Source of the DNA: Christensenella sp. UBA5893
Lineage (GTDB): Bacteria > Bacillota > Clostridia > Christensenellales > UBA1242
Reading direction: 5' to 3'
Assembly (NCBI GenBank): GCA_002431905.1
Contig: DJER01000012.1
Coordinates: 1 to 28,238 of the forward strand
DNA length: 28,238 nt
The position numbers and the translations under genes are program-made. Of this stretch, positions 23,162 to 28,238 are shown piece after piece; within the stretch, counting starts at the first letter, position 1, and each line of letters starts with the position of its first letter. The notes beneath the pieces are model-generated. The model was given only the letters and a program-made list of their open reading frames with translations, had not been told where the DNA came from and searched no databases.

Positions 23162-24154
23162 TCAGTGCGTTACTCCAATCATTTTTTTGATTTTAAGCAA
23201 ATTTTTTGTTGCGACTTCTTTGGCTTTTTTTGCCCCATCTTGCAAAATCTTGTCAACTTCTTCTCTATGTGATTGATAATAGTTATATTTTTCTCTCATA
23301 GGTGAAATATACTCATTTGCAACTTTAAACAATTCTTTTTTAGCATCACCCCAACCAAGTCCGCCTTCCATACGTTTTGCAAAGTCTTGATATTGTTCAC
23401 TTGTTACAAACAACTTATACAACTTGCAAATTGTGTTATCTGTATCTTTTGGTTCGCCAGGAAGTCTGGAGTCGGTTACAATTTTGTTAATTGTTTTTTG
23501 TAATGTTTTTTCATCACAAAACAATTGAATTGTGTTATTATAACTTTTACTCATTTTTCTACCGTCAAGACCAACCAAAACACCGGTATCTTGCGAAATT
23601 GCACATTCAGGCAAGACAAATGCTTTGCCATATCTATTATTGAATGAAATTGCAATATCCCTTGCGATTTCAACGTGTTGCTTTTGGTCAAGACCAACTG
23701 GCACACAATCTATATCATAAAGCAAAATGTCTGCAGCCATTAAAATTGGGTAGTTATACAAACCCATATTAACGCCAGCATCTTTATCTAATCCATTTTC
23801 TTCATTTTTTTCAACACAAGCTTTGTATGCGTGTGCCCTGTTCATAAGTCCTTTTGGAGTAAGATTGCAAAGAATCCAGCCAAGTTCAACATTCTCACTT
23901 ATATCTGATTGTTTGTAAAAAACAACTTTGTTTGGATCAAGTCCACAAGCAAGCCATGTACACGCAATATTGTATGTGTTTTCCAACATATCTTGCTGTG
24001 TTTTTACTGTTGTCAATGCATGGTAATCTGCAATAAAAATATAGCATTCTTTGTCGTCACTTTCTGACATTTCTATTGCCGGTTTAATTGCACCAAAATA
24101 ATTTCCAATGTGTGCAATTCCGGTTGGTTTTACACCTGTTAAAATTCTTTGCAT
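23162..24154 (-). CDS. trpS: tryptophanyl-tRNA synthetase
   Basis: 330 aa, normal for class Ic TrpRS. It charges tRNA-Trp with tryptophan using ATP. The HIGH motif is AHIGN (about residues 14-18) after LTGVKPTG, and KMSKS is intact near residue 200 (DGRKMSKSYNNT). GLDQKQHVEIARD is the usual tryptophan-site helix. Start ATG 24154 has AAGGAG. Upstream on the same strand lie the tRNA-Trp gene and a GCAA-loop terminator, with no other promoter seen in the 41-bp gap, so trpS is probably expressed by read-through from the tRNA promoter. No T-box leader is present. Confidence 0.97.
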   Translation of the reverse strand: MQRILTGVKPTGIAHIGNYFGAIKPAIEMSESDDKECYIFIADYHALTTVKTQQDMLENTYNIACTWLACGLDPNKVVFYKQSDISENVELGWILCNLTPKGLMNRAHAYKACVEKNEENGLDKDAGVNMGLYNYPILMAADILLYDIDCVPVGLDQKQHVEIARDIAISFNNRYGKAFVLPECAISQDTGVLVGLDGRKMSKSYNNTIQLFCDEKTLQKTINKIVTDSRLPGEPKDTDNTICKLYKLFVTSEQYQDFAKRMEGGLGWGDAKKELFKVANEYISPMREKYNYYQSHREEVDKILQDGAKKAKEVATKNLLKIKKMIGVTH

Positions 24155-24170
24155 TATATTCTCCTTTTAT

Positions 24171-24193
24171 TAAAAAATTGACCTTGCGGTCAA
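24171..24193 (-). terminator. terminator between tRNA-Trp and trpS
   Basis: On the minus strand TTGACC-GCAA-GGTCAA then TTTTTT: a 6-bp stem with a stable GNRA tetraloop, 3 bp after the tRNA CCA end. It ends most tRNA transcripts while letting some RNA polymerase continue into trpS. Confidence 0.75.
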
Positions 24194-24195
24194 TC

Positions 24196-24271
24196 TGGCA
24201 GGCGAAGTAGGACTTGAACCCACGACCAACGGTTTTGGAGACCGCGACTCTACCAACTGAGCTATTCGCCT
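24196..24271 (-). tRNA. tRNA-Trp (CCA)
   Basis: 76 nt including encoded CCA. Acceptor AGGCGAA/TTCGCCT (7 bp), D stem GCTC/GAGT, anticodon stem GCGGT/ACCGT around loop CTCCAAA with anticodon CCA, T stem GTGGG/CCTAC with loop TTCAAGT, discriminator G, as expected for bacterial tRNA-Trp. It is the first gene of a transcript that leads into trpS. Confidence 0.97.
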
Positions 24272-24282
24272 ATATCGGTATT

Positions 24283-24311
24283 ATCTTATCATACACAAAA
24301 ATTATTGTCAA
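24283..24311 (-). promoter_or_regulatory. promoter of tRNA-Trp (and trpS-ogt)
   Basis: On the minus strand a perfect TTGACA (24306-24311), 17-bp spacer and TAAGAT (24283-24288), 12 bp before the tRNA 5' end. Confidence 0.8.
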
Positions 24312-24390
24312 CAAATAAATTGTTTAAGTGAAGAGATTTTCATCTTGCCAAACATATATGATAAGATAAATTTGTAATATCTCAAAGGTA

Positions 24391-24593
24391 GAGATTTCTC
24401 CAAAACAAGCCTTTGTGGTCGGCAGTAGAAATGACATTTGACGGAATCCCCAAAAACAGTTGTTGTTTTTGGGGAAAGGGAAAACCGAGCGTGCAAACAG
24501 AAATTTTGGATGCACAGCATTCAAAATAAGTAAAAGCGAGAGTTTTGACGTCATTTCGAGTTAGCCCACAAAGTCACACCCACGAGAAATCTC
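24391..24593. repeat. MITE-like element bounded by inverted 45-bp repeats
   Basis: The left end (24391-24435) runs from GAGATTTCTC to GAAATGAC, and the right end (24550-24593) is the same type inverted, from GTCATTTCGA to GAGAAATCTC. A perfect internal hairpin TCCCCAAAAACA/TGTTTTTGGGGA is at about 24447-24474. There is no real gene. This fills most of the 24272-24643 gap; 24312-24390 holds nothing else I can name. The same repeat recurs at 26203-26246. Confidence 0.6.
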
Positions 24594-24609
24594 ATTTGCT
24601 TTCATGCAC

Positions 24610-24642
24610 AAAAAAATTCTCACTATTTGTGAGAATTTTTGT
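24610..24642 (-). terminator. terminator of the glycosyltransferase gene
   Basis: AAAAATTCTCAC/GTGAGAATTTTT, a perfect 12-bp stem with a 5-nt loop, T run on the minus strand, immediately after the stop codon. Confidence 0.85.
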
Positions 24643-24643
24643 T

Positions 24644-26035
24644 TTATTCGTTTTGTACAACTTTGGTATCTTCTGCCACATCTTCTGTGGTTTGATTACC
24701 TTCAATTTGTACCACATTTTGCACATCAATTTGTGCTTGTTTATTTCTATTAACTTTGTTCCATTTTGGTTTGCTAAATGCACCCAAACACATTGTTAAG
24801 CAATACACAACTGTAAATGCTGGGAACAACAATGCACCATCCATCAAGTCACGTCTTCTTTTTGCACCAAGTTTTTTATAATCAAGTGCAACCAAAAGCA
24901 TACCTTGACCAATTCCGGCAATTAAGAATAGTACAAGCAATATTGAACCAACAAGAATTAGTTGATTATAAAGTCCCGGTGCTGCTATTCCTGCGGCTGC
25001 CGCCTGTGCATCTGTAAACAAACCTTGTGTCCACAAATAGATAACATCATACACATAGAAAAATGGTATCCAAGTGCAAAGAATTACGCAAATAAAGTTA
25101 AACATATATGTGAGCAGTTGTTCAATAAATGAAAATCTGAAATGTATTATTGCGTTCCAAATAAACTTTGGTGTATATTTTGCCATAAGTCTAACATTTC
25201 CAGCAGCAATTCTTTTGTTTCTTGATGATGTATCTTTGTATGTTGATGGCAAATCTTCATAAACAACTGCATCTTCAACAAAATGGCATTTGTATCCTTC
25301 CAACATTCTTTTAAACATAAATTCTGTGTCTTCTGTGATACTTGTTGTATCATAGCCACCAATGTTTTTGATTATTTCATAAGCAAACATTGAACCGGGT
25401 CCATTAACATGGGCATCAATATGTAATCTTTCACGAACACGAGATGAGAATCTTGAATCAAAACTATAATATAGTCCACATGCCTTTGTAAACTTATTTT
25501 GTGTCATATTAAGCGCAGATTCATATGGTCTTGCAATTTTGCAACCACTGTTATACGCATCATTCATAAGACTAAAAAAGTCATCATTTATATGATTATC
25601 TGCATCAAGACGAATTACAAAATCATAATCAATTCCTGTTGCAAGTATTTGTTCAAACCCATGCTTTAAAGCATACGCTGCTCTGCCATGCTTTGGGTCA
25701 GGGTCGTTTAATGCAAACACTTTTGCACCTGCTTTTTCAGCGAGTTCAGCAGTTTTATCATTGCAATTATGTGCAACAACATAAACATCAAACATATCTT
25801 TTGGATAGTTTTGTTTGTCATATAACCTTTTTACTGTATCATAAATTACATCTTCTTCATTATGTGCTGGAATAATTACACAAATCTTATTTTTCTTTTC
25901 ACTTTTTTTGAATGTCTTTTTTGGAAGCCAAAATAATAACATATAAATAAATTGCAAAATAAATGGTATTCCAATGATATACAAAACAACGGTATTGATT
26001 GTGTTTAGTACATTATATAAATCAACATGCCACAT
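24644..26035 (-). CDS. membrane glycosyltransferase, family 2
   Basis: 463 aa. One N-terminal membrane helix precedes a cytosolic GT2 domain: ICVIIPAHNEEDVI binds the nucleotide sugar, RLDADNHIN holds the DxD metal site, and SITEDTEF carries the probable catalytic Asp. The final SRNKRIAAGNVR corresponds to the acceptor-side (Q/R)xxRW region in a variant form. Three or four C-terminal helices (LLTYMFNFICVILCTWIPFF; LILVGSILLVLFLIAGIGQG) follow, then a charged tail. The layout is that of processive or polysaccharide-making GT2 enzymes, so it probably makes a surface glycan or glycolipid. Start ATG 26035 has AAAGGA about 10 bp upstream. Confidence 0.9.
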   Translation of the reverse strand: MWHVDLYNVLNTINTVVLYIIGIPFILQFIYMLLFWLPKKTFKKSEKKNKICVIIPAHNEEDVIYDTVKRLYDKQNYPKDMFDVYVVAHNCNDKTAELAEKAGAKVFALNDPDPKHGRAAYALKHGFEQILATGIDYDFVIRLDADNHINDDFFSLMNDAYNSGCKIARPYESALNMTQNKFTKACGLYYSFDSRFSSRVRERLHIDAHVNGPGSMFAYEIIKNIGGYDTTSITEDTEFMFKRMLEGYKCHFVEDAVVYEDLPSTYKDTSSRNKRIAAGNVRLMAKYTPKFIWNAIIHFRFSFIEQLLTYMFNFICVILCTWIPFFYVYDVIYLWTQGLFTDAQAAAAGIAAPGLYNQLILVGSILLVLFLIAGIGQGMLLVALDYKKLGAKRRRDLMDGALLFPAFTVVYCLTMCLGAFSKPKWNKVNRNKQAQIDVQNVVQIEGNQTTEDVAEDTKVVQNE

Positions 26036-26065
26036 AAAAATATTTCCTTTTATTACTCTACAAGT

Positions 26066-26094
26066 AATATACTATAATTCGACAAAAAAGTCCA
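26066..26094 (-). promoter_or_regulatory. promoter of the glycosyltransferase gene
   Basis: On the minus strand TGGACT (26089-26094), 17-bp spacer, TATATT (26066-26071). Confidence 0.45.
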
Positions 26095-26202
26095 CACCTT
26101 TATTAAATTAAAAACATAAGTGGATATTATTTGAAAATTTTTAACTAAAAATAATAAATGTGGTAAAATAATTTGTAATTTTTCCAAATGACAAAGCAGG
26201 TT

Positions 26203-26246
26203 AAGATTTCTCCAAAGCAAATCTTCGAAGTAAGAGTCGAAATGAC
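26203..26246 (+). repeat. third copy of the 45-bp interspersed repeat
   Basis: 44 bp from AAGATTTCTCC to GAAATGAC. Both ends match the copies at 24391-24435 and 24550-24593; the middle differs. It lies alone in the 26036-26279 gap, just before the terminator of the surface-protein gene. Confidence 0.65.
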
Positions 26247-26248
26247 AA

Positions 26249-26281
26249 CAAAAAATATCTAGCATTTGCTAGATATTTTTT
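26249..26281 (-). terminator. terminator of the surface-repeat gene
   Basis: AAAAATATCTAGCA/TGCTAGATATTTTT, a perfect 14-bp stem with a 2-nt formal loop, directly after (and overlapping) the stop codon on the minus strand. Confidence 0.85.
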
Positions 26282-28238
26282 ATGCGGTTTTGGTCAATAT
26301 TTTACTTGTACCATCTGTGGTTGGTAAATTTCCGTAAGGGGTTGTTCCGTCAGTCCATGTTCCGCTTGGCAAGTAAATGTCTGTTTTTGTATTTTTTATT
26401 GGTGTTTTTATTTCAGTTAATGCAGTACAACCTGTTAAGAAATCACGATATGATGTAACTTTTGATAGATCAAAACTACTTAAATCCAAAGTTTTAAGGT
26501 TGCTACATTCTGAAAACATTTCATACATATTAGTTACATTTGATGTTGTGAACTTTTCACCAAAAATCAATTTTTGAAGTCCGCTGCAGTAATAAAACAT
26601 ACGATACATGTCTGTCACATTTGATGTATTAAAATTACTTAAATCAAAACTTTCAAGTCCGCTACAACCTGAAAACATAGAATCCATATCTTTTACATTT
26701 AATATATTAAAATTACTTAAATCCAAACTTGTAAGTCCGCTACAACCTGAAAACATACCAGACATTGTTGTCGCTTTTGATGTATCAAAATTACGTACAT
26801 CCAAACTTGTAAGTTTACTACAGACTGAAAACATATTAGACATGTCTGTCACTTTGGATGTATCAAAATTGCTTAAATTCAAACTGGTGAGTTTACTACA
26901 TTCATAAAACATATTTTTCATATTTGTCACTTTGGATGTATCAAAGTTACTTACATCCAAACTTGTAAGTCCGCTACAGTATGAAAACATTTCACACATA
27001 TTTGTTACATTTGATGTTTTAAAATTACTTACATCCAAACTTGTTAGTTTACTACAATTAGAAAACATAGCGTACATCATTGTCACTTTGGATGTAACAA
27101 AGTTGCTTACATCTAGACTGGTTAGACTGCGACAATCACTAAACATAGAGTTCATATTTGTTACATTTGATGTTTTAAAATTACTTACATTCAAACTTTC
27201 AAGTTTTCTACAACCTGAAAACATATAACCCATATCTGTCACTTTTGATGTATCAAAGTTGCTTACATCTAGACTGGTTAGACTGCGACAATCACTAAAC
27301 ATAGAGTTCATATTTGTTACTTTTGTTATATCAAAATTACTTACATCCAAACTTGTAAGTCCGCTACAACCTGAAAATATACTAGACATTATTGTCACAT
27401 TTGATGTCTTAAAATTGCTAACATCTAAACTAGTTAATGTATAACAATAGCAAAACATAGAATTCATATTCGTCACGTTTGATGTATTAAACCCGCTTAC
27501 ATCCAGACTCATAAGTTTGCTACAACTATAAAACATGGCATCCATATTTGTTACATTTGATGTTTTAAAGTTTTCGCCCAAAATCAAAGTTGTTAAACTT
27601 CCACAAGAATAAAACATACGAGACATATCAGTTACATTTGATGTGTCAAAGTTACTTAAATTCAAACTAGTTAATTTAGAACATACATAAAACATACAAG
27701 ACATATTTTTTACATTTGATGTCTTAAAATTACTAACATCCAAACTGTTCACATTGGCACAACAATAAAACATTGCATCCATATTTGTCACTTTTGATGT
27801 GTCAAAACTGCTTACATCCAAACTTGTAAATTTGTTATAGTTACTGCTATAAAACATATGACTCATATCTGTCACTTTTGATGTATCAAAACTGCTAATG
27901 TCTAAACTTGTTAAATAATAACAGTTATAAAACATATATGCACTATTTTGTGGTAAAACAATTTTATTCCCAATCCTTGAATAAACAACAATATCGTACA
28001 TACTATTTGAATTTAATGTACAATATGCGACATAGGAATCATTGAATTTTCCTGTTAAAGAATTGTAACCAACATCAATTGTTGATGTACCATCTGCCAC
28101 CTTTGGTTTTGTTCCGGTAAATTTTATTGAGTTAAATTTGGTCACATTAGATTGCAATTTTTTAGCAATATAATATGCCAAATTACTATATTCATTTCCA
28201 TCCCCATTATACAACTCGGGAACGGCGTAAGAAAACTC
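26280..28238 (-). CDS. BspA-like surface protein with about 19 DUF285 26-residue repeats (5' end cut by window)
   Basis: At least 652 codons; the frame stays open to the window edge, and the apparent TTG start at 28214 is internal (EFSYAVPE precedes it), so the N-terminus and any signal peptide lie outside. After about 90 residues come roughly 19 tandem units of the form LDVSNFDTSNVTNMxxMFxx plus CxxLTS, 26 residues (78 bp) each. Two units are longer, with an ILGENF/IFGEKF insert. This is the DUF285/Liste_lipo_26 leucine-rich-like solenoid found in surface proteins of Listeria, Mycoplasma and gut Bacillota. It ends with a different short domain (TSYRDFLTGCTALTEI onward) and has no LPXTG. It probably mediates adhesion or protein binding outside the cell. 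The next gene downstream is a glycosyltransferase. Confidence 0.9.
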   Translation of the reverse strand, partial: EFSYAVPELYNGDGNEYSNLAYYIAKKLQSNVTKFNSIKFTGTKPKVADGTSTIDVGYNSLTGKFNDSYVAYCTLNSNSMYDIVVYSRIGNKIVLPQNSAYMFYNCYYLTSLDISSFDTSKVTDMSHMFYSSNYNKFTSLDVSSFDTSKVTNMDAMFYCCANVNSLDVSNFKTSNVKNMSCMFYVCSKLTSLNLSNFDTSNVTDMSRMFYSCGSLTTLILGENFKTSNVTNMDAMFYSCSKLMSLDVSGFNTSNVTNMNSMFCYCYTLTSLDVSNFKTSNVTIMSSIFSGCSGLTSLDVSNFDITKVTNMNSMFSDCRSLTSLDVSNFDTSKVTDMGYMFSGCRKLESLNVSNFKTSNVTNMNSMFSDCRSLTSLDVSNFVTSKVTMMYAMFSNCSKLTSLDVSNFKTSNVTNMCEMFSYCSGLTSLDVSNFDTSKVTNMKNMFYECSKLTSLNLSNFDTSKVTDMSNMFSVCSKLTSLDVRNFDTSKATTMSGMFSGCSGLTSLDLSNFNILNVKDMDSMFSGCSGLESFDLSNFNTSNVTDMYRMFYYCSGLQKLIFGEKFTTSNVTNMYEMFSECSNLKTLDLSSFDLSKVTSYRDFLTGCTALTEIKTPIKNTKTDIYLPSGTWTDGTTPYGNLPTTDGTSKILTKTA

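Noticed and set aside
24155..24195. T-box riboswitch before trpS
   Set aside because: The gap is only 41 bp and is filled by a simple terminator; no T-box sequence (TGGNACCGCG type) is present.
24308..24554. Open frames of 70-76 codons between tRNA-Trp and the glycosyltransferase
   Set aside because: They lie within the inverted-repeat element, show no ribosome site or recognisable protein features.
26377..27444. Plus-strand open frames within the repeat region
   Set aside because: They are antisense shadows of the repeat gene, have no ribosome sites and simply mirror its periodicity.
26500..27950. CRISPR-like periodic repeats
   Set aside because: The 78-bp period is in frame and encodes the 26-residue DUF285 repeat; there are no constant repeats with unique spacers.

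Overview
The window is AT-rich bacterial DNA that uses the standard code (TGA is a stop, for example at the end of ogt). It has strong Shine-Dalgarno sites, many intrinsic terminators, fused BceAB-like ABC transporters, repeat-rich surface proteins and lipoproteins. Together these point to an uncultured, gut-type low-GC Bacillota (Clostridia-like). The assignment is an inference; no rRNA is present.

Left part (1-6673) looks like the right-hand portion of an integrative element carrying defence-type genes. It holds a GmrSD-like DUF262/HNH protein in an operon with a membrane protein, a tyrosine recombinase, a divergent HTH regulator plus AbiU2-like HEPN protein, and an AAA/DUF4143 ATPase with a C-terminal nuclease-like motif. 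Three copies of TATTGT-N4-ACAATA sit in the integrase/regulator intergenic region. The right edge is the 3' half of a tRNA-Ile(GAU), starting exactly at the anticodon loop and followed by its own terminator. That is the expected attachment-site scar, and it implies an intact tRNA-Ile to the left of the window.

The stretch 6674-7190 has no gene but is full of hairpins and TTTGATGTCAA repeats. Then come a MATE transporter fused to a cytidylate-kinase-like domain (7191-9143) behind a leader with a promoter and terminator, and a WYL regulator (9425-10459).

The most unusual region is 10568-14626. Three consecutive minus-strand genes look like altered versions of three 'Fts' proteins: an FtsZ-like fold without the tubulin signature loop, fused to an FtsK-gamma-type winged helix; an FtsK-motor-like protein with ruined Walker A and B; and a soluble FtsH-like AAA protease with an altered Walker B and pore loop. 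Each gene has its own promoter with the same 20-bp element, ATGNNCAT-TTTT-ATGNNCAT, placed exactly 9 bp upstream of the -10 box, so the three are probably one regulon. This is my best candidate for an undescribed system.

The right part is ordinary chromosome with accessory surface functions: a membrane diguanylate cyclase (14771-15862), a fused ABC ATPase-permease (15959-18796), two lipoproteins in an operon (18931-22622), ogt and trpS in an operon behind tRNA-Trp, a MITE-like 45-bp repeat family, a membrane GT2 glycosyltransferase, and a BspA/DUF285 26-residue-repeat surface protein cut by the window end.
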